A stretch of DNA of 64,000 nt from Escarpia spicata. Lineage: Eukaryota; Annelida; Polychaeta; Sabellida; Siboglinidae. A program made the position numbers and the translations under genes. Below, one piece after another: positions 1-15,200 of the stretch; within the stretch, counting starts at the first letter, position 1, and every line of letters begins with the position of its first letter. The stretch spans positions 16,844,738-16,908,737 of the forward strand of contig OZ023214.1 of NCBI GenBank assembly GCA_963995525.1. Reading direction: 5' to 3'. The notes beneath the pieces are model-generated. The model was not told the origin of the DNA and ran no database searches. It was given only the letters and a program-made list of their open reading frames with translations.

Positions 1-1551
1 CCTTAGCCTTAGGCTAAGACAGTGTGTCAATGCGACGTTACATCTTATCCTTGTTAAATGATGATAAGTACATCGATTATCGCTCAGCAGATGTCGTTTT
101 TCCCCCCGAGGACAATCCCGGAATGGAACAGTCTGCATTACCCCGCGCTGGCCCTCTTCGTAACCTCCATACATACGACATAATCATCATCATATTCAAT
201 TATATTGATGTTGGCCGTAAAAAGGAAGAAGCAATTATAACAAATTTGAGCACACAAGCGTAATTCGTGAGAAATACTAACAAAACTGCATCGCTGATGT
301 CCCTTCATGTTCTATATTTACGTAGGTCATTGCTATATTCTAAAACAACGAAGAGTATGTAACATAAAGCACTTTGAAAAAGTTAACATGTCGATGTTGT
401 GAAAACAAGAGTCCAAAACCAATAGCTAGTACAAATACAGAATGTTTGTTTCTATTATATTGCACTCAACAAATTTACAATATTAAAATAGGCAATTGGT
501 AATGTCAATTGCATTTATTTCACTTGATTTGACTAATATTAAACACAGGATAATTATCACGGAAAATATTGCTATGCATCGTATATGAAATGACAATATA
601 ATTAGAACAAAACATGCAGGTTAACTTAACCTTAACTGACACAGGGCCACAAAACGCGCGCTCGGTTGTGTCGTCTGCAAACGTTTCTTACTGTTGGGTC
701 GGTACCCGATAGTAAATTTTTGATACAGAACGGAAGTTGTCATCACAATATTAATTTTAATTTGCAGTGTACAATAATAACAAAAAAAGAAAAAATCGGC
801 ATTACTGTGGCTATTTTAATATATGCAATTAATCTGCCAAACAAAATACGACGACGTCGACGTCTTCCGACTGTTCGTCTTCGAAGTTCGATTATAAATA
901 TAATATATAACTTAAGTTAAATAATATAAGTTGAACGCACATTTTATATGTATATCTTATTAACCATCTATTTTTATTTCATGTGCATCTATATCTTTGT
1001 ATTTTAGTTATCTATTACTTTTTTTGTATTTACTTGTATTGTATGTAATGTACATATGGACTTTGTGACGTTTGTCTGAAATAAAACTAGTCATTATTAT
1101 AAGTTAACGACTAACGTGGTGACCGTATACCCGTGACACCAGATCAAAACGTACTTATCACCACTTCAGAAAGTTCTATAGCTTGATGCCAAAGTCAGTG
1201 TAATGGGATTGGAAATTGAATAAATTTGACCCATCCAACACAAGAACAAGATGGAAGGACCGGCTCCACGTAGTCGTAGGGGCTATGCCTGGGCTAAGCC
1301 AGGCCCAAGGCCAAAATTAAGGCTTCAGTTTAGACTATCACAGTTTAGAGTTAGAGGTCGTGCCCACTTTCAGTTTTGCTGTTGTGACACTAGAATAAAG
1401 AACCATTAATGTACTGTAGTGAATATTTAGATGCAACATCTAATATAAATAAGAATCATCCTGAATGTAAACGTTAATTTTCAACAGAGATCAAACCAGC
1501 TGTATGCATGTGCTGTATGCATGTAGGTTAAAACTTACTTATTTTTTTCAG
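1..1551. other. Upstream intergenic sequence, no gene recognised
   Basis: No conserved protein is readable in this stretch; the short open frames are in AT-rich sequence and have no recognisable motif. Positions 2-18 form a small inverted repeat (CTTAGCCT/AGGCTAAG). Around 960-1105 there is a T-rich tract ending in ATGGACTTTG...GTCTGAAATAAA, which resembles the 3' end of a non-LTR element and recurs near 62255-62285. The region probably also contains the promoter and a non-coding first exon of the C18orf63-like gene, because the first coding exon begins with an acceptor (TTTTTTTCAG ending at 1551) upstream of its ATG. I cannot place that non-coding exon. Confidence 0.5.
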
Positions 1552-1566
1552 AAAATAGTCAACACA

Positions 1567-4500
1567 ATGCATGAAAGAAATGCAGAGATTTTGTTCTTCG
1601 CTGATATGCCAGCACTGCATGAACTTTGTCTGGTGATAGTCAATGTTCCTACAAACTGCAAGTTGGGCTCTGGAAAGCAACCACACATTATACGCTGCAG
1701 GTAGGATGCAATGTACAGCCGATAAAACACTGAATTAATATCTATAAGCACAGACTTGTAGGGTGGAAAGGGCACAATGTGTGCATTTCTTCCCCTCCCC
1801 TACTCGAGCAAGAGTTTCGCTTGAGGCTAGAGTTCTGCTTGACCAGACCACAAAGGGTGTGCAATTGGAGGCTCTTGGTGAGCATCAGGGGAAATACAAT
1901 TGGAGGTGTAAAACCGCCTCCCAAAAAATAATCAACCACATTTATGGTGAACTCATAAATAATAATGTATACTGATTCGGTTTTTTTTCAGAGAACTAAT
2001 ATTTACTGAACCAGACATTCTGGCAACGCCATCATTTGGTCATGGACAAAGTGTACAGATCATCATGCAGGTTAGTTATTATGACTGACATTAGCTCTTG
2101 CATTGGAAAATGTAAGAATCAGGAAAGATGTATATTAACATCCAAATGTTACACTGTAATCATACAGTACTGTAGAGTCTATAGTCCTTATGCGGCACCC
2201 TTTCTATAAAGGTTCAGAAGCTTTGTAAGGTTCAGAAACTTTGTAAAAGGTATTATTGGTTATAGTCTCCTTTGTTTTCCAGATATCCCTAGGAACCTCA
2301 GATCACCTGTTTCACAACAACATCTTGTTCCTAGGAGTAAGCTAAACATTGGCAAACATGCTTTCTCTGAAGCTGCACCCAACATCTGGAATCTATGCTC
2401 TATTATGTTGAAATCATCTGAAACTACAGCTACCTTTCAGAAAAAACTTTACTTATTTGTTTGAAATTAATCGCATTCGGACTAAACCTTCGGCGGTCCC
2501 TTACTCTAATGATGACTCTTGTGCGTCCCTGACTCCCTGTTCATGATTTTGCGTTACGAGTCTTGCATGTTGTGATTCCTGAGGATATAGGCGCTATAAA
2601 AGTTTTATTATTTGCTGATTGGTAAGAGGGAATAGCCTTTAGTGAGATGGGCCTTATAAATTAATACTTAGTATTGTGAATGTCATTGTTTTATTTGTAC
2701 AGCAGTCATTATACAGAACTGGACGACTGCAAAGCAGATTTCAGAAGATGGGTCTACAGGCATGTACATGTTTTATTTGTTATAGATATATAGAGAAACG
2801 ATTGTTATGAAGCACAGTTTATAAAATTTTAAAGACTAAATGAAATGAAATTTTAAATGTGTTTGAAACTTCGTATACATAAACTTAATACTCTTGTCAA
2901 GTAATGTGCAAAATATGAAGCCTGTTCATTGTGAACTGATGTCACTAAGCCCTCTCAAATTTGGTCATTTGCATATCGCAAAACAACCAGCCCATCAGAT
3001 GTTGCTGATGTCACCACAGGCATTGCCGCTGAGCGTGCCCTATCCATTAGCACAGTGAGCGGCAGTGTGGCCTGTTTCAGACTGTACATGAAATTGCAAA
3101 CACGGAATTTAACAATTTGTGATGTCAACTTAACGATAATAATCTTATTTACAAGTTTGTCACTGGATGTACACAGGAATTGTGTTAACTTTTTGTGTTA
3201 TTGCCGTTTGAACATCGTGAATGTTCAACCGTGCATTATTCCGCTAAGCAGTCGTGATGTTCAAACGGCAATAACTAAAAAACTGAACATAAATCAGGGT
3301 ACATCCAGTGGCATATTTGTAGATAGTAAAATATGATTATTACCTTTACTATGATATCATAAAATATTAAATCCTATTGCAAGTTTGTGTATTCGCAATG
3401 TTCAAATGGCAATAACTCAAAAAGTTAACACAATTCCTGTGTGCAGCCAGTGGCACATTTATAGGTAAGATTATTATCTTTACGGTGATATAAAATAATA
3501 TTACATTCCGCGATTGCAATCTTAGGTACGGCCTGAAACACCAACCTGCATAGATGTGCGCCATGCTAAATCCTAGCGGTGTTACCTGCGATGATGTCAC
3601 CTCGACCGCTAGGTGTCGCAGCAAACTGCAGAAAATGTGCAGAAAAGCACTACCAAAAGGGGCCTTGAATAGGATGACATAGAGGGTTAAAAAATTAGTT
3701 GACTATCAGGACACTATTTTTAGAGTATATTTCATTCAGATTGGGAATAAAAAAGTTAATTTCACTTAGTCTTTAAGAATGGCTTCATCATACTGCCGGG
3801 TAGACATGATTGGATTTAATTGATAACTTTTTAGACATATTCTTGACAACACCAAGGTTTTCCAAAGTATATATTTAGGAAAATACTAGTCACATTGGTC
3901 ATAAATGCACTATCCATTCCTAGTAACCAGCAGCTTTGTTGGCACAAACAAATATAACAAACATTGAATGAGGTGACCATTACATACATAATAAATGAAT
4001 GACAACGCGTTATGTTTAGGTTGAGAAACCGAGGAGAGTGACACCTGCGATCTTCCAGTCTTGCTACAGATACACACTCCTGGCAAAACTAGCCCCAGGC
4101 TGGAACAAAATGGGAAACTATTTGGTACAAGGTAAAAACTCAACAATATACTAAGGCCTACCAGAATAATATCTGTGTTTAAAATAAATAAATAACTAAA
4201 AGTACTTACATAGCGCCCAATCAATTAGAATTGCTCTCGGGCGCTTTACATACATGCACACGTATATAATAGTATTTTACATAAAAAGAAATGCTAACTA
4301 GTTGATTAGTTTTAGCAGGGTTGGTCAGGTAACCAGAAACACAAGTATTGTTCTGGTAAACCTAACAAAATAAACAAGACTAATTTTGCTCAATACTGGA
4401 ACAGTTTTTGCAGATTACACTGGAGTTTCCATTGTACACCAGGAAGTCATGGAACAGCTGTTAGTAGAGAACTGGATGTGCTCAAATGTCTGTTGTAGTT

Positions 4501-7500
4501 AGTAAACAATTATTTATAATGCATTCCTCTATTTGGTTTATTACTGCTTATTAAGCTTGTTATCATATTTGATTAAAACATTTGGAATCTCTCTTGTAAC
4601 AATCATGGCTTCGTTGTGAGACTTTTATATTTGACATTTGCAGGGCGTGATTTTGTGACGACCAGTGAAAAGATGAATGCCATATGTAAGTGAGCATTTT
4701 ATATCCTTTGCTTAGCATTTGCTTGATAACTTTACAATTTTGAGATTAACTAGTAAAATACTAAAAACAAAAATACAAAAATCCTAGGCTAACAATTTTA
4801 TATTTGAAATGCTGAAATTTATAAATGCATGGAGCCAATGAGAGTTATATATAACAGACCTTGACATTGAGATTTTGTATCCACTGGTCCAGGGGGTTAG
4901 TAGATTTGAAAAGTTGCTGGCCCGCCCAAAAAAGTTACTGGCCCGGATTTTGTAAAAAAAAAATATGTTGATACCGATGTGCCTGTCGGTTGCCTCACTG
5001 AAGAAGTCCACAAAGGCTAAGGTTCACTTGGAGCAATGTCATGCTGACTTTTCTGAAGTTCTTAATTATTTGTGCACATTGTTTAAAAAATTAAGATACC
5101 GACTATAAGAAGTGATAATGCAAAGTTAAATGAAGATTTTTGATCATTGTATCACTATGCAGTCTAGCGGCTTGATACTTTAGCTGGCTGTGCTCAGCAC
5201 ATCAAAAACATTGCATGGTGTTGGCTGTGTCTGAATGTCAATGCTAAGGCCGATATTGCCAGTAACAGGTACATTATACCATAATAAATATGCATCTGAA
5301 TGCTGATACCATGTGTATCACGTTATCATTATGACTGGCGATGACCGATGCTGATATAAACAATGCGTTAGTGTGCGACAATGTGAATGCTGTCCAGAGT
5401 CCTTGCTCTCTTTCCACCCAAGGCACAGCTGTATTACAAGATCCATTGCCTAAAATGTTTGACAGTATAACAATTTCCTTGATGCCTTTCCATTATGGAA
5501 TATTATATGCACTAGCGTTTTATCATGCAGACAGTTGAGATTGCCTGCCATCCGTAGCCAACGTGTAACAAGACTGCTTATTGAGTGAATAATTAATTAC
5601 CCCCGCCATTCGCCAATCACGCAGGCTAATACAAATGAGTTTGGCAGTGCATACACGTCATCGTATATGCATGATTGAGTTTGCCGTTATTTAATTAGTT
5701 ATAACAAAAATGTAACAAAACAAACATTGAATTACCAGAAACATGATGGTGGGCAATTTGATTAAAACCAGTGGCCCGGTGGGCCAGTAAAATATGAAAA
5801 CTGGTGGCCCGAACTGGCCCAACAGCCTCAAAAAAGGTGCCGGATGTTAATGTCGAGGCTTGTATAAAAACGTATTATTTATGTATCGTTTGAAAATAAG
5901 CTTCATACTTTCTCAACAAACTTGTAAGAGTGGAGTGTGTTTGCAGGCCTGGATGTGACAGTTACAGAGAAGGAAGTCTGCCTGGCAGTGCAGGCCCACA
6001 TCATCAGAAGCTCACCCATCCAGGCAAACTCTAATAATATAGTTATTAATATATTTTACATTAGAAATTAGTATACTATAATAATCCACCAAATTTGTCT
6101 ACACGGATTTTGTACCATATTCTTGAAAAGGTTTAAATAAATCGCTAAGAATTGAAGCTGATCTGTAAGGAAAGCAGACTGCAAAAACTGGAATGATCCA
6201 TATAATATTTCCACTATTTCCACATTTACTAAACAAATAACCTTTTGGCATGTCCAATGTGTGTGATGTAATGTTGGTTCTCTGCTCCACAGCTGGCTGA
6301 TCTGGGTGTGTGTAGGCCCGTGTGGAATGCCTTCACCACAGAGACTCATGGGAAGATTGCTGAGTATTCCATTTGCAATAAATGGTGTCATATTCTGCCA
6401 AGGTCTTGTCTGATTGAGTTAAATCTTAACTTAAAGCGACATGGTCTGTTGCATCACCCGTAAACATCCTCCCAAAGCAGGGGTGTTAATAGTATTAGCA
6501 GTTAGCTGAATCAGTCGTACTTCATCTCACTTGCGGTTTTGATTGTAGGAACAAAATGTGTGCATCCAACATCAAAGAGCATATAAATCCAAATATTGGT
6601 TCATTTGCTATCAGTTCTGTGATCCCTTTTTATGACAACTCTGCAATCATTCGGCAGCAGCCAATTCTTCAGGATTTCACTTGTGTTTGTATGCATGGAC
6701 TACCTATGTACACAAATACAACCAATAAAGATTTTTTGGGAGGGGAGTAATGTTGGTGTATATATATTTTTTGGGAGGGGAGTAATGTGGCTGTATATAT
6801 ATATTTTTTGGGAGGGGAGTAATGTGGCTGTATATATATTTTTTGGGGAGAGGAGTAATGTGGCTGTATTTATATTTTTTGGGTGAGGAGTAATGTGGCT
6901 GTATATATATTTTTTGGGGAGAGGAGTAATGTGGCTGTATTTATATTTTTTGGGTGAGGAGTAATGTGGCTGTATATATATTTTTTGGAAGGGGAGTAAT
7001 ATGGCTGTGTATATATTTTTTGGGGAGGGGAGTAATGTGGCTGTATATATATTTGTTGGGGAGAGGAGTAATGTGGCTGTATATATATTTTTTGGAAGGG
7101 GAGTAATATGGCTGTATATATATTTTGGGAGGGGAGTAATGTGGCTGTATGTATAATTTTTGGGGAGGTGAGTAATGTGGCTGTATATATATTTTTTGGG
7201 AGGGGAGTAATTCAATTCAATTCAGTTCAATAACTTTATTCCGGAATATTACATCCTTATAAAAAGTAGACCAGACTATGACTGATAACTGTTAATATAT
7301 AGCATTTTTCGCCAGTGACGACATAGTGGTGATATGTATTTTGTATCACTATTCATTATACTCTGTAGTATTGCATTGCCCGATTTAGCTACACATTTCA
7401 TAAAACTATACACATTTTTCTGATCAACATTTTGCAGATGAGTAAACCTCATGATACAAACATAACTAGCACTACAATCTAGTTCTTTGCACAACAATCT

Positions 7501-10500
7501 AAAGACATTATTGTATGCTACACACAGTTTTCTAATTGATTCTGCTCTATAATTCCACCATAGCTGACATGTATATAGCAAAGTACAATAGGATTTGAAC
7601 AGATTACACTTTACAGAATATGTACACATATATAATTTTCGGATCAGGGCATTATCCTGAGCATAAATTTTCTTGTATTGCCTAGCCATGTCATCATTGT
7701 CACTGAGATCTTCTGTGAACAATTAAGCTACTAAAACAAATAGACAACGGTGGAATTATAATGTCACTGCAGTGTTTCAGATGCTCTGCATATATACCAT
7801 CCAAACCACAACTCTTCTTTCAAATCTGTTATGGAATTGGTAATCTCTGAGTGTGACACCTCTATGTCACTTTGATATTCAACATTTTTACAAATGCTAT
7901 TTACATATTTGGTGTTATATGTTACAGTTAAACAAATCCTCATAGTGACATTTCCACATATTTATAATATTGTGTGACCCTGTTACACCATCAATAACAT
8001 TTGGGAAAGATAACTTACAGTTATTCATCAATTTAATTTCTTTCCAAAATGCTTTGTCATTTTTACACAACAGCTTTTTAGTAAGCGATTCCTTTCTTAA
8101 TGCATCCTAATTGTTTCTGATGAATCTTATAGCACCTTTAAATCTAGCCTGTTTTTCATGTTAAAAAGTGCCCCTTGCCTGGGACTACCTGAGGTAATGT
8201 GGCTGTATATATATTTTTGGGGAGGGGAGTAATGTGGCTGTATGCAATACAGATGGTGATCATCACTTGATAAGAACCTGAATGCTATAGGCCCATTAAC
8301 TAATGAAACAATAATTACACATGTTTATATGGATTTATACTGAAATACAACATGTGGGTTGCAACTCAGTGTGACGTGTGCAGTTTTGTAAAGTGAATTA
8401 TGAATTACAGCATGAAGAAGGGGAAGATTGTAAACTTGGTGAGGCAGATTCCTGAGGACAGCCCTTTCAAAACATACAAGGACATCAAACGATACTGGAA
8501 AAACACGGTAATTGTGTGTCGTACACCATGTAGCCTTCACATAGTATGTTGGTGAACTGTGTTTAAGTCGAGAAACTGCTTCAAACGTACTTGCGTAAGA
8601 CGAATGATGATTTCTTCCTACATAGTTGTACGGTGGTCAACTGTTGATCCAGAAGATGGTAATAGTTCGATTCCCCCATTTTGAAACATGGGCAATCTCA
8701 TTCACCCCACTTTGCCGGTGTCTGAAAGACTAAAAACCATTAGGTCCCTTCTACCTTGCATCTGTACAAAAGTAAAAGATCCCATACCATATTGCGAAGA
8801 AGCTGTTTGGTGTAACATAGTTACAGGAAACTCAACGTTAACAGTTGGGTTAGTTTATCGAAGTCCAAACATAAGCATAGAAGAGAATGAAAAAATACAA
8901 AACGCTATAAGGGAAGTAAGCAAACGGGTCTGTATTATCATGGGGGATTTTAACCATGGGCATATACAATGGAAATCTCTACAGAGTATGGGGAGAGAGG
9001 ACCACAAGTTTTTAGTTTTAGTTCAAGATACATTCCTTTCTCAACATGTGCTAGAACCAACCAGGGGTGAGAATGTGTTAGACATAGTTTTGTCCTCGCA
9101 GAACGAATTAGTTGACAATGTCAAGATATGTGAGCCACTGGGGAGTAGCGATCACAACCAGATACATTTTACCATCAAAGTAAAATCAGAAAGGAATAGT
9201 AAAAAGCAGTATAGGAGAAATTTCCACAAAGGAAGGTATAAGGACATGAGGAAATATTTAGAAAAGATAGACTGGAATAAGACACTGATAAATAAGACGG
9301 CAACAGAATGCTGGAATATATTAAAGAGTGAAATTAAGTGCATAGTCGATAAATTTGTACCCTTCAAAAAACAAGGAAAACGGTCCAAAAAGAAACACTT
9401 ATCGAAAGAAGCCATTAGAAAAATTAAGTATAAACAAATGATGTGGAAGTCATATAGATGTACTGGAAATTATGAAGACTACAACAGTTATAAAGAAGCA
9501 CTTAACCAAGCTACAGCTGAAATTAGAAATTCAAAGAGAAGCTATGAACAACAATTGGCTAGTAATATAAAACATGACAGCAAGAGTTTTTATGCGTATG
9601 TTCGAAGCAAACAGAAAGTTCAAGATAAGGTCGGTCCTCTAGAAAATAGTGCTGGAAATAAAATATCAGAGGGATTCTTAATGGCAGAAGACCTGAATGA
9701 GTACTTTAGTTCAGTGTTTACCAGGGAAGATATTAGTTCACTGCCAATACCAGAGGCTAAGTTCAAGGGGGCAGATTCAGACTATTTAGGACAATTAATT
9801 GTAACCCCGGAAATGGTAGCTAAGAAAATAAGGGCTATGAAGGATAATAAATTACCTGGAGTGGATGGTATTCCACCCAAACTACTGTTGGAAATTGTAG
9901 AACAAATTAGCATACCGCTTGCAACAGTTTTCAACTTGTCATTAGAAGAGGGAGTGGTTCCTTTAGAATGGAAAGAAGCAAACATTATACCGTTATTCAA
10001 AAAAGGTTCGAGAAACAAGTCGGAGAACTATAGACCAGTGAGTTTAACATCAGTGATTTGTAAATTATTAGAAAGACTAATTAAAGATCACATGGTGGAT
10101 TTTCTTGTTAAACAAAACTTGATAAACCCATCTCAACATGGTTTTTTTTAAAGCGAGGCCATGCTTAACAAATATGTTATGTTTTTTGGAAGACATCACT
10201 AAGTGGGTAGATGAGGGATCATCAGTAGATATCGTCTACTTAGATTTTCAAAAAGCTTTCGACAAAGTACCACATCAAAGATTACTGCTTAAACTAAAGG
10301 CCCATGGGATAGGAAATGGTATAATAAACTGGATAGAACAATGGCTGATTGACAGAAGACAACGTGTAGTAGTTGATGGGGAGGCTTCAAACTGGAAATC
10401 GGTATTGAGTGGGGTACCACAGGGATCAGTATTAGTTCCTATATTATTCTTAATATATATCAACGATTTGGATGATGAAATAACAAGCAAGGTGTTGAAA

Positions 10501-12224
10501 TTTGCGGATGATACAAAAGTGTTTAGAAGGATTAAAAGTGATGGAGATAGACAGCATTTACAAGATGATCTTGACAGGTTGATCAAATGGTCTGAAAAGT
10601 GGCAAATGCTGTTCAATTTTGGGAAATGTAAATGCCTCCACAGGACATGGGAACGAAGAAGTAGAATATACAATGGGGGGGGGGGGGGTACTGTACTAAG
10701 TACTACTGTAAAAGAAAAGGACTTAGGGTTAACCATTAGTGCTGATATGAAGGTTTCAGAGCAGTGCGGAATTGCAGCTTCAAAGGGAAATCAAATCCTT
10801 GGATTAATTAGGCGAAACATAACGTATAAGGAAAAAGAGCTAATAATACCGCTGTACAAAACAATAGTTAGGCCTCATTTAGAATATTCAAGCGTGGAGG
10901 CCATATCGCAGGAAGGACATAGATATGCTAGAAAGAGTGCAGAGGAGAGCAACTAAAATGATACCAAATCTGAGGGATCTTAGTTACGAAATACGCCTAA
11001 AAAAATGCGGTTTAACAACACTAGAGACCAGGAGATTGAGAGGAGATCAGATAGAATTGTTTAAAATATTGAAGGGTTATGAAAATATTGATAGAAATAT
11101 GTTTTTCTCAGTTAAGAAAGATAGAAGGACTAGAGGACATGAACTTGCATTAAGCAAAGGAGCAGAGTAGATTGGATATATGAAAGTTTTCATTTTCACA
11201 AAGGACTGTAAATGAATGGAACAGATTACCTGCTGATTGTGTGGGTGCTAGTAGCGTGAATATGTTTAAAAATAAAATCGACACATACCTCAGACGGGCG
11301 GGATACACATAGATAAAAAGGTCGGACTCTCGATAACCCAAAGGGCTTCCTTGTCCACCTGCCACCTAGAGTTAATTCTCTGGGTGGCAATCTTGTTAAA
11401 TATTGTTAAATATTGTTAAATCTTGTTAAATCATACAGGGAAATAACTTGTTGCATATGGACTCATAACGGTGGTCTCTATTATTACATAGTGCAGTATC
11501 CAGTCCTTAGGACTGATCAAAGTGCTATACTCCCTGGCAGACTTGTTCAAACGAACACCATCTCAACTTCTCTGGGAAGCATTCAGCCATGCTGCAATCA
11601 CTTAACGAAGACTATTCGTACACAAATACCCACCACTGTCTACAGCCAAGTACTCATTCACACAGCTGAGTGAGCTGGAACAATGTGAAATGAGCGAACT
11701 TGCCCAAAAATTTGGTATGGCACCACAGGATTCGAATTAGGGTCTCTCGATTGAGAATCTCACGCTCTAACCACTGTGCCACTGCGCTCCATGTATGTAT
11801 GGTGTGAATGCAGAGCTCGAAGATACTCAACTGTGGTCACATAGATCATGGAAGAAGAAGGAGTGCAAGTCTGTTAACAACTTGTAATACTCCTTAAACA
11901 ATTAGACGCTGATTGAAGTGAAGCACAACCACAACAGTGTGTCCCTCTATACAATGGTGGTGTCTCCAACATGCTTTCAGTACGGTTACCGCCTGCCTGA
12001 GACAGAAGAGGGCATGATCTACTACCAGGTTTACTTCAAGCCCATTGGCAACATCCTCTTCACGTATCCTTTTCTTCTGCTCTGTTATCATTAGGACAAT
12101 TGACACCTAACATTATTTGTTATATTACATTTAATTTGATATACATTCAGTTAATTATCTATTGTTTATATTAATATTGTAAATACATACCTGTATGTAT
12201 GGATTTGACACCCCTATATATATG

Positions 12225-12260
<36 letters not shown>

Positions 12261-15200
12261 AAGGGTGTAGAATAGTGTTAAAATATTAATAAATTAAGTT
12301 GTTGCAATGGGCCCAGCTATTTTTATACCTTACTCTTTTTAGCTGTAGATAGTTTGTGAATGTGGATATATATATATAAACACACCATATATATCGGATA
12401 GGGAGGTAATCAATTACCTGGATAAATGAGAGGTCACTAAGTTTTCTTTTGAAATGTACAAGTTAAGCCTTCACGCTGGTAGTTACCCAGAATGCTGTGT
12501 GCGGGCGAGGGAGGCCCTGGTGTTTGCCCGCACGGACCCACGCCCGATACTCCAGAGCTTCTTTGCCGAGTTCCATGCCAAACTACCGAGTGTCTGTGGC
12601 CAGAAACTGTGTTTTGCCACCAAAGCCAAGTATCACACCTCTGGGTTACTCAGTGTCTACGAGGTAAGCGTGTTGGTGGATTGACTTACATTACATTGGT
12701 GGTTGATTTACATTACAGCATGACGTTCACTTGAATTGAATTGTCCAGTGGGCATAACTTGAAATAACAACACATCATTTGATATGGAAGTAAATTAATT
12801 GGATGTGTAAATAAGATTGACACAAAAAATAGTGATCTAAAATATTTTTTATGATCCCATGAAGTAATGTTGATATGTTTACATTTGATCTGTTTGAGAA
12901 AAACAAGCACATTTTCAATTTTGCTTCAACATCAAACATTGCTGTGTGTTAAATATATTTTCATTGTACTGTATTTTTTTAATAGATGTGGCCTGCCTAA
13001 GTAATAGCAGTCCTTTATTTGAACAAAATAAAACATTTACACAATGTAGACATATGTATGATTTTATATTTGGCATGTAAAACATACTGTGGTGTTTTAT
13101 TATGCACCTTATTTTTAGCTAGCATATTATGTGTTTACACACAAAATCATAGAAAAACATTGCATGAGCACTCACTTGTAATATAAAATAAATTCTGAGA
13201 TTAGTACTTCATTGATGTAAATGAAATGTAAATGCGATTGTCTCTTGCATCACATTAAATGTATGCTGTGAAATTCCCTCCAGTTTGAAGTCTCTAAAGC
13301 CTGAAATACATGTACCAACTTCTATAGTCACCAACAGCTCGTCGACCAATGAATAGTCCACGATTTGGGGACATTCATCCCTCTAGGTGGTACTGATGGC
13401 TACAATTTTGATGTCTGACTCATGGACTATTTGTCGGCTAACAAGCTGTTTGTGAATGTAGCTGCCTATGGCACATATATGCCGGGCGATATATATGTGA
13501 ACTAATTACTACTAGGCTGAAGATGTCATCCAGGGGAGCTTTGTTAACCTGACAGAGCAAGTTCCAACACACCTGCAGCAGACGTGTAGACAGAGAATAA
13601 CCCAGACACAGCCGCCAACACGATGTGTCACAGGCTTGTCTCAACTTAACTGGCTAACCTCAGGTCACACCTCCTCATTAGCCACCTTAATACACTTCTC
13701 TGTTGTGTGGTATATGATGTATTGCCACTTTGAACTTTATATGTTTTTAAGGAATTTATTTATTTAACTGATTTACTTATATATCATTTTCATGATGCAC
13801 ATATGTCATGGTTAATTAATTTTAACTATTTAGCTAGTTTATTTGTAATATGTATTTTACATACATAATCTGCATATATATGCACCCGCACCATGTTTTT
13901 TAACCAATTTATTATCATTTATTTAACTAATAATTTTTAGCAGTGATTCTTCTTCTTCCCCTTGCTCCCTTGTGGGGTGGGGTCCACGTCACTTGGTAGC
14001 TTCTTCTACTTTTCTTGTCAGTTCTTTCCACCTCTCTCTCTCATCCGCAATTGCCATCCATTCATGGCGGTTCACGCCAGCCCTCCCCAGGTCTCGTTTT
14101 ATGCTGACGTTCCATCTCAGCCTTGTCTTCCTCTCCTTCGTCTGCCACCCTCTTCTACTTTCCACGCTCTTTTCGCCAGTCTGTCTTCACCCATTCTATG
14201 TGCATGTCCCGCTCATCTCATTCTGTTACCGGCTACTTTCCTCTTTAGGTGTTTTTTCATTCCAATCTCCTCTCTCAATTCCTTCATCTTCCTTCTATCC
14301 TCTCTTGTTACTCTACATATTCTTCTGACCCAGTTGTTTTCTGCCACCTGTAGTTTCTCCTCCTGTCTCTCTGTCAGTGGCAGTGTTCCCAATTAACCCA
14401 TATATACAGGCTGGTACAATGCAGGCTTCTAACATTTTTCCTTTTCAGTTGTTTCTTCAGTTTTCTGTCCCACATAATGCCTTCTACCCTCTTCCATGCT
14501 CCTGCTTGCACCCTCCTCTGTATTTCTGTACTACTCCTTCCATCCTCACACACTATACCACCCAGGTATACAAAGCTGTTCACTTGTTTAATGGTCTTTC
14601 CGTCAATAACTACATGCAGATCTACCTCCTGTTCACCTATCCACATTACTTCAGTCTTCTCCAGATTCTTTCGGAGGCGATGTTTTCTGAAGGTGTCACT
14701 CCATTCTTGTAAAGCTTTCTGTAGTTCCTCTTTGTTATCAGCCACCACTGCTAGGTCGTCTGCATACAGTATCTTCTTAAGTTCTTCCTGCTCCGATATC
14801 TTTCCACTGATCAGGTTCATCACCATAATGAAAAGCAGGGGACTCAAGGCACTTCCCTGTCTAAGTCCTACTTCCACTCCAAATTGCTCCGATGTTTGTC
14901 CTTCGACTCTCACTACCGCTGTTGTCTCCTTGTACATTTCCTCCACCATTCTGGCTTCTGCTTCTCCAACCTCCATCCATCTCATGACTGCAAATGCGAA
15001 TTCTCTCGGCACGGTGTCAAATGCCTTTTCCAGATCTACAAAACCGAATGCTACATCCTTTTTTAATTTTCTCTTCTCGATAATTTGTCTGATGGCAAAC
15101 AATCCATCATCTGTTCCTCTCCCTTTCCTAAATCCCAGCTGATTCTCTCCGATTTTGCTCTCCACTGTAAGCCTCACCCTAGCATCCAGTATCCTTTCCA

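Noticed and set aside
24..920. Short open frames at the left end (24-263, 666-920)
   Set aside because: No homology, no splice structure and AT-rich composition; expected by chance.
4411..4500. Candidate C18orf63 exon after TTTTTGCAG at about 4411
   Set aside because: The conserved block at 4020-4131 and the exon at 4644 join in phase without it; its frames hit stops and show no homology.
6700..7215. 171-codon minus-strand frame with PLPKNIYTATLL repeats
   Set aside because: Arises entirely from the 36-bp minisatellite; no codon-level signature of selection.
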